From NCBI RefSeq assembly GCF_003590945.1, contig NZ_QYUK01000011.1:1144001-1208000 (forward strand): a stretch of 64,000 nt of DNA. Reading direction: 5' to 3'. Below, piece by piece: positions 50,826 to 58,895 of this stretch (its first letter is position 1; each line of letters opens with the position of its first letter). This DNA comes from Oleomonas cavernae. GTDB lineage: Bacteria > Pseudomonadota > Alphaproteobacteria > Zavarziniales > Zavarziniaceae. The notes beneath the pieces are model-generated. The model was not told the origin of the DNA. It searched no databases and saw only the letters and a program-made list of their open reading frames with translations. Position numbers and translations under genes: made by a program.

Positions 50826-51443
50826 CTATTCCTTCTTGCCCCCGATCCGCGGTTCCGTCCCGGCGAGCAGGCGTTCGATGTTGGGGCGGTGGCGGATGAA
50901 GATCAGCACGGCGCAGAACAGGGCCAGCAGGGCGCGGTCGGTATCCGCCAGGAACAGGGCATAGGCCGGGGCCAGGCCGGCGGCGACCAGGGCCGAGAGC
51001 GAGGATATGCGCATCACCGCGGCGACCAGGGCCCAGGTGGCACAGCAGGCCAGACCGACCGGCCAGGCAATGGCGATCATGGTGCCGAGGAAGGTGGCAA
51101 CGCCCTTGCCGCCCTTGAAGCCCAGCCACACGGGGAAGCAATGGCCCAGGAAGGCCGCGCCGCCGGCGATCACCGCCAGGATCGGCGCATCGAACAGCCA
51201 ATAGGCCAGGAGCACGGCGACGGCGCCCTTGCCGCCGTCGAGCAGCAGGGTGGCCAGGGCCAGCGGCCGGTTGCCGGTGCGCAGGACATTGGTGGCGCCG
51301 ATATTGCCCGAGCCGATCTGGCGGATATCGCCCAGGCCGGCAAGCCGTGTCAGCACCAGGCCGAAGGGGATGGACCCCAGCAGATAGCCGCCGACGGCCA
51401 CCAGGATCAGGGTGAGGACGGCCGCGCCGGCAAGGTCTTCCAT
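50826..51443 (-). CDS. plsY: Acyl-phosphate glycerol-3-phosphate acyltransferase PlsY
   Basis: A 205-residue five-helix membrane acyltransferase that starts phospholipid synthesis from acyl-phosphate. The conserved motifs are [10 protein letters not shown] (phosphate binding), GGKGA near helix 3 and [12 protein letters not shown]. Short C-terminal tail [11 protein letters not shown]. It lies after pyrC on the same strand (20-base gap), the conserved order in alphaproteobacteria, where dprA usually follows directly; here the isomerase, monooxygenase and TA genes intervene. Confidence 0.95.
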   Translation of the reverse strand: MEDLAGAAVLTLILVAVGGYLLGSIPFGLVLTRLAGLGDIRQIGSGNIGATNVLRTGNRPLALATLLLDGGKGAVAVLLAYWLFDAPILAVIAGGAAFLGHCFPVWLGFKGGKGVATFLGTMIAIAWPVGLACCATWALVAAVMRISSLSALVAAGLAPAYALFLADTDRALLALFCAVLIFIRHRPNIERLLAGTEPRIGGKKE

Positions 51444-51463
51444 TCTTTACGTCGTTCCCTCGG

Positions 51464-52798
51464 TCAGGAGCCCGGCCTTTCGTCGAAGACCTTGAGGCCA
51501 TCCACCACGGTCATTGCGACCTTGCCTGTCAAGGGCAAGCCTTCATAGGGCGTATTCTTGGATTTGCCCTTGAGCTTGTCGACATCGACGCGCCAGGGCT
51601 TGTCGGGGTCGAACAGCATCAGGTCGGCCTTGGCGCCCGCCTTGAGCTGCCCGCGGGAGCTCAGGCCCAGCAGGCGGGCCGGGGCCGCGGTCATCTTGGC
51701 CAGCACCTGGTTGAGGCTCAGCCCGTGATCGTGATGCAGGGTCAGCGCCACGGCCAGCATGGTCTCCAGCCCCGCGGCGCCGAAGGCGGCTTGCGCGAAG
51801 GGCAGGCGCTTGGATTCCACATCCTGGGGCAGGTGGGCGGAGACGATCACATCGATGGTGCCGTCCTTGATCCCCTCGATGACGGCGCGGCGGTCATCCT
51901 CGGTGCGCAGGGGCGGCGAGACCTTGGCGAAGGTGCGGTAGTCGTTCACCGCGTTTTCGTTCAAGGCGAAATAGTGCGAGGCGGTGCCGCAGGTAACCTT
52001 CAAGCCCCGGGCCTTGGCCGCGCGGATGACCTCCAGGGTCTCCTGCGCCGTGACCTGCGAGACGTGATAGCGCGCACCAGTCAAGGCCACCAGGCGCACA
52101 TCGCGTTCCACCACCATCGCCTCGGCCGCCACCGGAATGCCGGCCAGGCCCAGCCTCGTGGCGACATCCCCCTCGTTCATCACGCCGTCGCGCGACAGCG
52201 AGGGATCCTGGGCGTGCTGGATCACCAGCTTGCCGAACAGGGTGGAGTAGGACAGGGCGCGGCGCATCACCCGGGCCGAGGCGACGGTACGGTCGCCATC
52301 GGTGAAGGCGACGGCGCCGGCCTCGACCAGCAGGCCCATCTCGGCCATTTCCTCGCCTTTCAGGCCCTTGGTGATGGCGGCCATGGGCTGAACCCGGACG
52401 AGGCTGTTCTCGCGCGCCCGGCGCTCGACATATTCGACGATCGCGGGTTCGTCGATCGCGGGATCGGTATTGGGCAGGCAGATCAGGGTGGTGATGCCGC
52501 CGGCCGCCGCGGCCGCGCTGGCGCTGGCGAAGCTTTCCTTGTGCTCGGCACCCGGCTCGCCCACGAAGGCATGCATGTCGATCAGTCCGGGACTGAGGCA
52601 CAGGCCGCCGCAATCCACGATCTCGACGCCGGACGGGACGCCATCGGCGAACAGGCGCGGCCCCAGATCGGCAATCTGATCGCCCACGGTCAGCAGGGCG
52701 CCCAGGGTGTCGAGGCCGGAAGCAGGATCGAGCAGGCGGGCGTTGAGATAGGCGACGAGCTTGCCCTTTTCGGCGCCCGGGTTGGCGGGACGCTTCAC
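51464..52798 (-). CDS. Dihydroorotase-like protein PyrC', metal ligands missing
   Basis: A 444-residue amidohydrolase-fold protein encoded with pyrB. The normal DxHxHLREPG metal motif is [18 protein letters not shown]: the second His is replaced by Phe, and the usual DHAPH is [11 protein letters not shown]. Many alphaproteobacteria and pseudomonads have this inactive form (PyrC'), which assembles with aspartate carbamoyltransferase and supports its structure, with the true dihydroorotase encoded elsewhere. Its start overlaps the pyrB stop by 4 bases, consistent with a complex of the two proteins. Pyrimidine biosynthesis. Confidence 0.9.
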   Translation of the reverse strand: MKRPANPGAEKGKLVAYLNARLLDPASGLDTLGALLTVGDQIADLGPRLFADGVPSGVEIVDCGGLCLSPGLIDMHAFVGEPGAEHKESFASASAAAAAGGITTLICLPNTDPAIDEPAIVEYVERRARENSLVRVQPMAAITKGLKGEEMAEMGLLVEAGAVAFTDGDRTVASARVMRRALSYSTLFGKLVIQHAQDPSLSRDGVMNEGDVATRLGLAGIPVAAEAMVVERDVRLVALTGARYHVSQVTAQETLEVIRAAKARGLKVTCGTASHYFALNENAVNDYRTFAKVSPPLRTEDDRRAVIEGIKDGTIDVIVSAHLPQDVESKRLPFAQAAFGAAGLETMLAVALTLHHDHGLSLNQVLAKMTAAPARLLGLSSRGQLKAGAKADLMLFDPDKPWRVDVDKLKGKSKNTPYEGLPLTGKVAMTVVDGLKVFDERPGS

Positions 52799-53760
52799 GA
52801 CGCCTCTCCCTGTACGTTCGGCAGGTGGCGGGTGAGGGCTTCCAGGCAGGCCATGCGCACGGCGACACCCATCTCGACCTGCTCGCGGATGACCGAGCGG
52901 TTGATGTCGTCGGCCACCAGGCTGTCGATCTCCACGCCGCGGTTCATGGGTCCTGGATGCATGATCAGGGCATCGGGCTTGGCCAGGGCCAGCTTGGCCT
53001 GATCGAGGCCGTAGAGGTGGAAATATTCCTTCAGCGAGGGCACATAGGCGCCCTGCATCCGCTCCATCTGCAGGCGTAGCATCATGACGATGTCGACGTC
53101 CTTCAGGCCGCGGGCCATGTCGTGATGGACCTCGACGCCCAGTTCCTCGACCGCGCGGGGCATCAGGGTGGGCGGGCCGATCACGCGCACCCGCGCGCCC
53201 ATCGTATTCAGCAAATGGATGTTCGAGCGGGCGACGCGCGAATGCAGGATATCGCCGCAGATCGCCACCACCTGGCCCTCCAGCCGGCCGCGGCGGCGGC
53301 GGATGGTGAGGGCATCGAGCAGGGCCTGGGTCGGGTGCTCGTGGGCGCCGTCGCCGGCATTGATCACGGCGCAGCCGACCTTTTGCGAGAGCAGGTGCAC
53401 GGCGCCCGAATCCTGGTGGCGCACCACCAGCACGTCCGGGTGCATGGCGTTCAGGGTCATGGCCGTGTCGATCAGGGTCTCGCCCTTGGAGACCGACGAG
53501 CGTTGAACCGCCATGTTGATGACGTCGGCGCCCAGGCGCTTGCCCGCCAGCTCGAACGAGGTCGAGGTGCGGGTCGAGGATTCGAAGAACAGGTTGATCT
53601 GGGTGCGCCCGCGCAGGGTCGACTTCTTCTTGTCGATCTGGCGGTTCTGCTCGACGTAGGAGTCGGCCAGATCCAGCAGATAGGTGATGGCCGGGGGCGA
53701 AAGCCCCTCGATGCCAAGCAGGTGGCGGTGCGGGTAGCCCGTGCTCATGGAGTCGCTCAT
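52795..53760 (-). CDS. pyrB: Aspartate carbamoyltransferase catalytic subunit
   Basis: A 321-residue transcarbamylase. The carbamoyl-phosphate loop is [25 protein letters not shown] and [16 protein letters not shown] bind aspartate and phosphate, and [19 protein letters not shown] covers the 240s loop. It makes carbamoyl aspartate, the first committed step of pyrimidine synthesis. ATG 53760 (MSDSM) is used; ATG 53748 is an alternative. Cotranscribed with pyrC' and downstream of ruvX. Confidence 0.96.
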   Translation of the reverse strand: MSDSMSTGYPHRHLLGIEGLSPPAITYLLDLADSYVEQNRQIDKKKSTLRGRTQINLFFESSTRTSTSFELAGKRLGADVINMAVQRSSVSKGETLIDTAMTLNAMHPDVLVVRHQDSGAVHLLSQKVGCAVINAGDGAHEHPTQALLDALTIRRRRGRLEGQVVAICGDILHSRVARSNIHLLNTMGARVRVIGPPTLMPRAVEELGVEVHHDMARGLKDVDIVMMLRLQMERMQGAYVPSLKEYFHLYGLDQAKLALAKPDALIMHPGPMNRGVEIDSLVADDINRSVIREQVEMGVAVRMACLEALTRHLPNVQGEAS

Positions 53761-53786
53761 CGGGCTCGTTCTATAAGGGTCGCCGG

Positions 53787-54269
53787 TCACGGCCGCAAGG
53801 ACTGCCGCCGCGAACTCGCCGCATCGAGGAAGCCCTGGAGGATGTAGCTGGCGGCCAGCTTGTCGACCAGTTCGGCGCGCCTGGCCCGGGTCATGTCGGC
53901 ATCGATCATCATGCGGGTGACCGCGGCCGTCGACAGCCGCTCGTCCCAATAGGCCAGGGCCATGTCGCGGCGCTTGAGGAATTCGGTCGCGAAGGCGCGG
54001 GTCGCCTGCACCCGCGGGCCGGTGGTGCCGTCCATGTTCATGGGCAGGCCCAGCACCAGGCCCGCCACGGCGTGGCTGTCGATCAGGGCGAACAGCCGTT
54101 CGATATCCACGGTGAACTTCACCCGCCGGATGGTCTCCAGCGGGCTCGCCACCGTGCGCGAGGTGTCGGACAGGGCGAGGCCAATGGTCTTGGTCCCCAG
54201 ATCGATGCCGATCACACGGGCGGCACGGGGCAGGGCGGCTTCAAAATTATCGAAATCGAGCAGGGGCAT
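53787..54269 (-). CDS. ruvX: RuvX/YqgF Holliday junction resolvase-like
   Basis: A 160-residue RNase H-fold nuclease. The acidic residues are in [28 protein letters not shown] (motif III) and WDERLSTAA (Asp-Glu). It is 26 bases upstream of pyrB. In other bacteria this protein helps pre-16S rRNA processing and was once called a resolvase. It heads the pyrB operon here. Confidence 0.93.
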   Translation of the reverse strand: MPLLDFDNFEAALPRAARVIGIDLGTKTIGLALSDTSRTVASPLETIRRVKFTVDIERLFALIDSHAVAGLVLGLPMNMDGTTGPRVQATRAFATEFLKRRDMALAYWDERLSTAAVTRMMIDADMTRARRAELVDKLAASYILQGFLDAASSRRQSLRP

Positions 54270-54292
54270 TCGGACTCGTTGTCTGTCTGAAA

Positions 54293-54395
54293 GCCCCCTC
54301 CGCCCTTGGGGGGAGGGGGTTGGGGGAGGTGGGCCGCACCGACCGGCGGTGTTCCCCTCCTCACCCTAACCCTCTCCTTAAGGCGGAGGAGAGGG
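54293..54395. repeat. GC-rich inverted repeat (family D) before the Tat small-protein gene
   Basis: CCCCCTCC pairs with GGAGGGGG at 54294-54320, and CCCTCTCC with GGAGAGGG at about 54370-54395. The two palindromes with 50 bases between look like a REPIN but only one copy is in the window. Confidence 0.6.
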
Positions 54396-54466
54396 AATTT
54401 GACTTGGGAAGCGGCAGGCGTATCGTCGCGTCGCTGAGGGCACAGCGCTTTCAAGGTAGTTTCCCC

Positions 54467-54730
54467 ATGACACTCAGTCGGCGCGTTTTCCTGTTCGGCT
54501 CCGCCTCGGTCCCCGCCCTGGCCCTGACCGCCGGTTCGGCGCGGGCTTGGTCGACCCAGGATGTCGGGCCGACCGAGCAGTCCTTGATGGCGGCGCGCTG
54601 CACGCCGGCGCCCCACGACAACGCTCATCTGCAAAAGGCCCTGGACCTGCTGGGCCAGGCCGGCGTGCCGATTCCGCTGACCACGGCCCAGGCCTGCCCG
54701 CTCTGCGGCTGCACGATCCAGCCGGGTTGA
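54467..54730 (+). CDS. Small Tat-signal protein with C-terminal CPxCGC motif
   Basis: An 87-residue exported protein. The N-terminus LSRRVFLFGSASVPALALTAGSARA has twin Arg and a hydrophobic core, a plausible Tat signal. The mature part is about 62 residues and ends AQACPLCGCTIQPG, with Cys in a CxxCxC arrangement that could bind a metal or cluster. No known family. The start at 54467 is favoured by the signal. A near copy of its last 14 codons lies at 57023-57067. Confidence 0.7.
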   Translation: MTLSRRVFLFGSASVPALALTAGSARAWSTQDVGPTEQSLMAARCTPAPHDNAHLQKALDLLGQAGVPIPLTTAQACPLCGCTIQPG

Positions 54731-55075
54731 TCATCTATCTTTGAGCAGCCGCCTGGGCGCCTTCAGGCGCCAGGCGACTTCGAGGCGGCGGGCCAGTTCG
54801 GCGTCGGTGATCCTGGCGGCGCGGACCAGGATGGCGGCCCAGCCCTTATAGTGGTCGGTCTCGAAGTAGATCTCGGGCGCTGCCTCGATCAGCAGTTCCT
54901 TCTCCTCGAGCGGGCACATCAGCACCAGCGTCTCGGCGTCTTTCACCCGCATGAAGCCCTTGCCGCCTACCTTCAGGGCGGGCGTGCCGTACCAGGTGCT
55001 CTCCTCGACTTGCCGCAGGCCGGCGGCCGCCTTGCGGGCTTTGGCGAAAGCGGGCGAGAGGTCAGGTGCCGTCAT
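54731..55075 (-). CDS. MmcQ/YjbR family protein
   Basis: A 114-residue protein of the MmcQ/YjbR DNA-binding-like fold. Conserved blocks are EESTWYGTPALKVGGKGFMRVKDAETLVLMCPLEEKELLI and FETDHYKGWAAILVRA, then LARRLEVAWRLKAPRRLL. No enzymatic residues are known. Its stop is just beyond the end of the small-protein gene, in convergent orientation. Confidence 0.88.
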   Translation of the reverse strand: MTAPDLSPAFAKARKAAAGLRQVEESTWYGTPALKVGGKGFMRVKDAETLVLMCPLEEKELLIEAAPEIYFETDHYKGWAAILVRAARITDAELARRLEVAWRLKAPRRLLKDR

Positions 55076-55158
55076 GAGCGGAGGCTAGGGCAAAGCCCGC
55101 CGTATGTCATCCTGGCTGCCGCGACTGCCTGTGTTTCCGGGGCGGGCCAGAGGACGGG

Positions 55159-56532
55159 TCAGGTCAATCCCCAAGCGGCTTGCCATGCCGCAAAGTCGGA
55201 TGGGCGTATACGGTAACGGGCGAAGTTTCCCTCGTGCAGCCCGACAATCTCGCGCTCCGCAAGGTCGCGAAACCGTTCCCGATCGGCTTCACCGATATGC
55301 TGCCCGATCCATGATGTAATGTGGGCGGCGGCGGCCTTGCGACCCATGTGGGCGCGCACGACCTCACCGACGATTTCTTGCAGCGCCGCCCGGTAGCGCA
55401 GCCGGAACGGATCGGGTTCGCCCAGCGATTGGCGCACGGCGGCGTAGCGTGCCGCCGAGCGTTCATAAGCCCAGATGAACAGGTCCTTGAGCAGATCGAC
55501 ACGGCGCAGTTCGTACACGCCGAGAATGGCGTCGGTATAGGCTTGCCTCGGCACGTCGGTGAAGGAGAGTGGCGCCAGATTGCGCTTGACGAGCGGGATG
55601 TTCGCCGCAAGGCGCGACACGCGCTTGTTCACATCATCGAAGGGTTGCAGGTAGGGAAGCTGCACCATGACGAAGAAAGCCTGTTCGAACGGATCGCCGA
55701 TGGCAGCCAGGGTGGCCAAAGCCTGATCGAAGCATTCCTCGATGACCGAGGGGGCTTCGAGCGGATGGAAAACCGACTTTTCGATGCCGACGGCGATACG
55801 CCGCAGGCGCCCGGCCGCTGCTTCGTCGGCTAGCAGGTTGTTGGCGAGGATCGCGTGGAGGTTGAGGATCGTATAGCGATTGAACCCGATGTCCTCGGCG
55901 GCGTTCACCAGGAATTCGATAGCGCCCTTGTGGTTCAGGATCATCTGCGCTTCGAGCCGTTCCTTGCCCTCGGCTTCCTCGCCGAAGTCGATCAGCCGTC
56001 TGGTGTCGAGCAGTGAATAGGTGTTGCCCTCGAGGCGGCTCGAGTTCCAGGACAGGTCGATCAGCAGGCGATTGAGGATTTGCTTCGCATATGTACCGGC
56101 GGGCTGGTCGCCGGTTTCCACGGCGCCGATCTTCGACAGATGCGCCCGCTCCCCGTCATCGAGATAGGTGCTTGCGTTCGGGTGGTAGGCATCGAGGAAT
56201 CTCCGATCGTAGCCGACCGGCTTGCGGCGTTCGACCGGCTGGCGGACATAGGCCAACACCTCCTTGCCGCCGCCGGACAGCGGAATTGCCGCGTCCGCCG
56301 CCGGTGGGACAGCCTGCGCCCCGCCGGGCAGGTAATATTTCGCCCAGCGGCGCTCTCCCTTGCGGACAAGCCGCCCGTTTTCGGTCAGGGAGCGAAGGTG
56401 GCGTTGAAGCGTGCGGGAGGGGATCTCCGCCGCGAGCGTCGCCGCGATCTGGCCGAGCGAGGCGCCGCCCGGGTGGCTGCGGATCACGGCTTCGATCGCG
56501 GACAGTTCCTCTGCCGGCAATGGTTTGGCCAT
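55159..56532 (-). CDS. Fic-family protein with winged helix, catalytic His replaced by Gln
   Basis: A 457-residue protein. N-terminal winged helix (residues 5-70, GASLGQIAATLAAEIPSRTLQRHLRSLTENGRLVRKG) is followed by a Fic N-terminal segment and the Fic core. The inhibitory motif S-S-R-L-E-G-N is at 164-170, as in class II Fic proteins. The Fic motif reads QPFDDVNKR at 296-304, so the usual catalytic His is Gln; LAANIPLVKRNLAPLSFTDVP follows. I recall a subgroup with this same YLQPFEDVNKR motif, so the change is probably a group feature, not a fresh mutation. AMPylation activity is doubtful. ATG 56532 follows AAGGAGC. A cluster of repeated sites lies just upstream. Confidence 0.88.
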   Translation of the reverse strand: MAKPLPAEELSAIEAVIRSHPGGASLGQIAATLAAEIPSRTLQRHLRSLTENGRLVRKGERRWAKYYLPGGAQAVPPAADAAIPLSGGGKEVLAYVRQPVERRKPVGYDRRFLDAYHPNASTYLDDGERAHLSKIGAVETGDQPAGTYAKQILNRLLIDLSWNSSRLEGNTYSLLDTRRLIDFGEEAEGKERLEAQMILNHKGAIEFLVNAAEDIGFNRYTILNLHAILANNLLADEAAAGRLRRIAVGIEKSVFHPLEAPSVIEECFDQALATLAAIGDPFEQAFFVMVQLPYLQPFDDVNKRVSRLAANIPLVKRNLAPLSFTDVPRQAYTDAILGVYELRRVDLLKDLFIWAYERSAARYAAVRQSLGEPDPFRLRYRAALQEIVGEVVRAHMGRKAAAAHITSWIGQHIGEADRERFRDLAEREIVGLHEGNFARYRIRPSDFAAWQAAWGLT

Positions 56533-56546
56533 TCTTGCTCCTTCAC

Positions 56547-56637
56547 GGCGCATAGGCTGCATGCGCCATTAAAGCGGGTTTATGCGCCGTTATCAACTCT
56601 AAGCGCCATGATATGGCGCATATTCGGGCTATGCGCC
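56547..56637. promoter_or_regulatory. Array of six ATGCGCC-type sites upstream of Fic gene
   Basis: ATGCGCC or its complement occurs at 56547, 56561, 56582, 56603, 56613 and 56631; intervals of 21 bases separate 56561, 56582 and 56603. The pair at 56603-56619 forms GCGCCAT-GAT-ATGGCGC. The spacing of two helical turns and the winged helix in the Fic protein suggest an autoregulatory operator. Confidence 0.75.
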
Positions 56638-56703
56638 AAATGGGCGTTTTTTTAGGTGTCCTGGCAAGTACCCCATCCGGCGAATGCCGTCCTGGCGCCT
56701 CGG

Positions 56704-56746
56704 TTTACGGTAAACCCACATTTGCGGTAATGTGGGTTTCCGTAAA
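56704..56746. promoter_or_regulatory. Large inverted repeat, operator of antitoxin-like gene
   Basis: TTTACGG-T-AAACCCACATT pairs with AATGTGGGTTT-CCGTAAA (a single unpaired base) around a 6-base centre. It ends 17 bases upstream of the antitoxin-like gene at 56763. Confidence 0.75.
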
Positions 56747-56762
56747 TCGTGAGGCCACTGCC

Positions 56763-57017
56763 ATGAGCCGCTTGACCATCGACATTACCGAACAGCAGCA
56801 CCAGAGCCTGAAGGCCTTGGCCGCGTTGCAGGGCAAGACGATCAGGCAATATGCGATCGAGCGGCTGTTTCCCGCCTACGCAGGCGAGGAGGCGGCGTGG
56901 CGGGAACTGCAAACGCTACTCGGCCAACGGATTGCCGAAGGCCTGTCGGGCGGCACGTCCAGCAGAAGCATCGACGCCATCGTCGATGAGGAGTTGGGGC
57001 AGGACGGCGACGCTTGA
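56763..57017 (+). CDS. Orphan ribbon-helix-helix antitoxin-like protein
   Basis: An 84-residue protein with an N-terminal CopG/ParD-type ribbon-helix-helix (MSRLTIDITEQQHQSLKALAALQGKTIRQYAIERL in pieces: strand RLTIDI, helix QHQSLKALAAL, helix IRQYAIERLF) and an acidic C-terminus that could bind a toxin. ATG 56763 is used. No toxin gene follows: after its stop there is only a short cysteine-motif tail and then a repeat. It is therefore an orphan antitoxin or an independent regulator. A large inverted repeat upstream suits autoregulation. Confidence 0.8.
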   Translation: MSRLTIDITEQQHQSLKALAALQGKTIRQYAIERLFPAYAGEEAAWRELQTLLGQRIAEGLSGGTSSRSIDAIVDEELGQDGDA

Positions 57018-57067
57018 GCGCCGCGCAGGCCTGTCCCATCTGCGGCTGCACCATCCAGCCGGGCTGA
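57014..57067 (+). other. 17-codon reading frame repeating the CPxCGC tail
   Basis: A TTG at 57014 overlaps the antitoxin stop. The frame reads LSAAQACPICGCTIQPG and stops at 57065-57067. Its last 15 codons, including the stop (57023-57067), match the end of the 54467-54730 gene at 39 of 45 bases, and five of the six differences are silent. It may be a gene remnant or a very small protein; no start is proven. Confidence 0.55.
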
Positions 57068-57082
57068 CCGCACCCCTCACAA

Positions 57083-57180
57083 GTCGTCCCGGCCTTGAGT
57101 CGGGACCTTTCTCCGGTCCAGACGCTGGGAACGCTGGCCGGAAGATTCCGGGTCGCCGCCCGGTCTGCGCCGGGATGACG
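57083..57180. repeat. REPIN-like inverted repeat (family C), copy 2
   Basis: GTCGTCCCGGCCTTGAGTCGGGACC and a distal half ending CGCCGGGATGACG form the pair, with a spacer like CCAGACGCTGGGAACGCTGG, as in the copies at 42079 and 61852. The inner halves are less matched. Confidence 0.75.
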
Positions 57181-57354
57181 GCGGGTTTCGAGCCTGTGGC
57201 GAGCCTGGATTTTTCGCCTGTCGCGTGATCGTCGGCACTGGCATGCCGTTATTTGGCACGTCGCTGCTGCACAGGATGGATCGCCGGTTGCCATTCCGTG
57301 TGGAGGCCGACATGGTGCGAGACAGGGTAGCATCGCAGGTCATCGGGGGCGTTG

Positions 57355-57690
57355 ATGTCGGGGATGAGGTCGAACTTGTTTGCGTCCGATCGACGTCTGC
57401 AAGCCTGTCTGGTCGATCATGCGGCCCATGTAACGCCGGGGTGCGAGGGGTTCTTCGTCGCCCTGGTTCAATACGCCTTGGTGCTTCTCGACGGCGCCAG
57501 GATCGATGGGCGCGAGATGCAGGCCATGACCTATGGCCCAACGACGGCACGCGCCGTTCTCACCTACAAGACCAGACGAAATATCGTGAACCACAGTTAT
57601 CAGCAATCGGCAGATGACATCGTGGGCAAGATGACAATCGCCGCCTTGGATCGTGAAATGGCGACCTACGAGCGCATGGCGCGGCGTTAA
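57355..57690 (+). CDS. Peptidoglycan-binding-like small protein
   Basis: A 111-residue protein. The pattern RRLQACLVDHAAHVTPGCEGFFVALVQYALVLLDGARIDGREMQAMTYGPTTARAVLTYKTRRNI resembles the PG_binding_1 helical fold (L-Q-x-x-L, then D-G-x-x-G-x-x-T-x-x-A-V-x-x-Y), but the repeats are longer than usual. No signal peptide. ATG 57355 follows a G-rich stretch; ATG 57364 is an alternative. The hydrolase-like gene follows after 16 bases, so the two are one operon. Function is not known. Confidence 0.65.
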   Translation: MSGMRSNLFASDRRLQACLVDHAAHVTPGCEGFFVALVQYALVLLDGARIDGREMQAMTYGPTTARAVLTYKTRRNIVNHSYQQSADDIVGKMTIAALDREMATYERMARR

Positions 57691-57706
57691 GCAGGGCGTC
57701 AAGATC

Positions 57707-58519
57707 ATGACATCATTTGTGGACTTCAGTATCGGATTTACCGGGGCGCACGACCCATACCTCAGTTCGGTAAGAGCGCCGATAGATGATCCCACAGCGC
57801 AATTGGCCGTAGATGGCAGCGGACATCCGGGCGGGAGCAGGGTGTTGGTTCGATATTGCACCGGTTCCAGCAACGCGAGCGATAGCGGCGACTGTGCCTG
57901 GATGGCCGACGACATCATCAAATTCATCAAAGCGGCTCAGGCCAAGCACAGCGCCAAGGCAGGCGCCATTTGTCTGATGGGCTATAGTTCGGGATGTTTT
58001 GTGGCGCTCGCCGTCGCGGCCAAGCTCAAGGCCTCCGGCTTCGGCCGTCTTGCCTACATCGGCCTCGGCGACCTGCCCATATTTCCCCTTGGCCGCCAGC
58101 CGGCGGTCGCGAATGGAGTCGGCCAGGTCATCCCCCGTAACGACCCGAGTTTCGTCTTGCCAGGAGGCGGCAAACCAGAGGTTATGAAGTTTCCCGTCGA
58201 TGCCGTCATCCTCAAAAACTACTACCAGACGGCTGGAAACGGTCCGATCAAGCCATTTGCAAGAAAGCCGAATGGCACAAGGGGCTGGTGGTGGGCCTCG
58301 GGAATGCTGTACGGCGAGGTCCACGGGATGATTCTTGAGTGGGACAATGTCAGGGCAGAGGTGTTGGCGGGTATTGACAAGCTGAGCCACTTCGGTCCGT
58401 TGGCACGTTTGGCTTTAGCCGACCAGTGCCATATTCAATTCTGCAAAGGATACTGCCCGGGGCAATTTCGAACCGATGCGACGGCGGCGATGCTGGACTA
58501 CATCAGGGCGAACCCATAG
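57707..58519 (+). CDS. Alpha/beta-hydrolase-like protein with GYSSG elbow
   Basis: A 270-residue protein. AGAICLMGYSSGCFVALAVAAKL (around residues 85-107) has a strand, the elbow Gly92-Tyr-Ser94-Ser-Gly96, and a helix, as in esterases and lipases. The N-terminal DFSIGFTGAHDPYLSS and the C-terminal LYGEVHGMILEWDNV region could supply the remaining triad (His in GEVHGM). No signal peptide is visible. Several cysteines occur (CTGSSNASDSGDC, QFCKGYC). It follows the peptidoglycan-binding-like gene, suggesting a shared envelope target; no closer family is recognised. Confidence 0.65.
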   Translation: MTSFVDFSIGFTGAHDPYLSSVRAPIDDPTAQLAVDGSGHPGGSRVLVRYCTGSSNASDSGDCAWMADDIIKFIKAAQAKHSAKAGAICLMGYSSGCFVALAVAAKLKASGFGRLAYIGLGDLPIFPLGRQPAVANGVGQVIPRNDPSFVLPGGGKPEVMKFPVDAVILKNYYQTAGNGPIKPFARKPNGTRGWWWASGMLYGEVHGMILEWDNVRAEVLAGIDKLSHFGPLARLALADQCHIQFCKGYCPGQFRTDATAAMLDYIRANP

Positions 58520-58607
58520 CTTCGCCGGCGCCTGTTTCCCGTGCGCCTTGCCATCGGGCACCCCACATTGCTAGGTTCCGCCCCTGCATTTTTCGGGAAT
58601 TCAAGAA

Positions 58608-58895
58608 ATGTCGGTCGATCCCGCCACCGTAAAGAAGATTGCGCATCTGGCGCGCCTGCGTGTCGACGAGGCCGACCTGCCGGCCCTGGCGGCCGAGGTG
58701 AACGGTATCCTGGGCTTTGTCGAGCAACTCCAGGCCGTCGACGTTTCGGGCGTCGAGCCCATGACCAGTGTCGTCCATGTGAAGCTGCCGCGCCGCGCCG
58801 ACGTGATCACCGATGGCGGTGACCCGGAAGTGGTGCTGGCCAATGCCCCCAACCGGCTGGAAAGCTTCTTTACCGTGCCGAAGGTGGTCGAGTGA
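58608..58895 (+). CDS. gatC: Aspartyl/glutamyl-tRNA amidotransferase subunit C
   Basis: A 95-residue subunit of Gat[47 protein letters not shown] is the family signature (two helices), and the C-terminus [23 protein letters not shown] is standard. It stabilises GatA in the heterotrimer that converts Glu-tRNA-Gln or Asp-tRNA-Asn to the amide. ATG 58608; the stop overlaps the gatA start (TGATG). Confidence 0.96.
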   Translation: MSVDPATVKKIAHLARLRVDEADLPALAAEVNGILGFVEQLQAVDVSGVEPMTSVVHVKLPRRADVITDGGDPEVVLANAPNRLESFFTVPKVVE

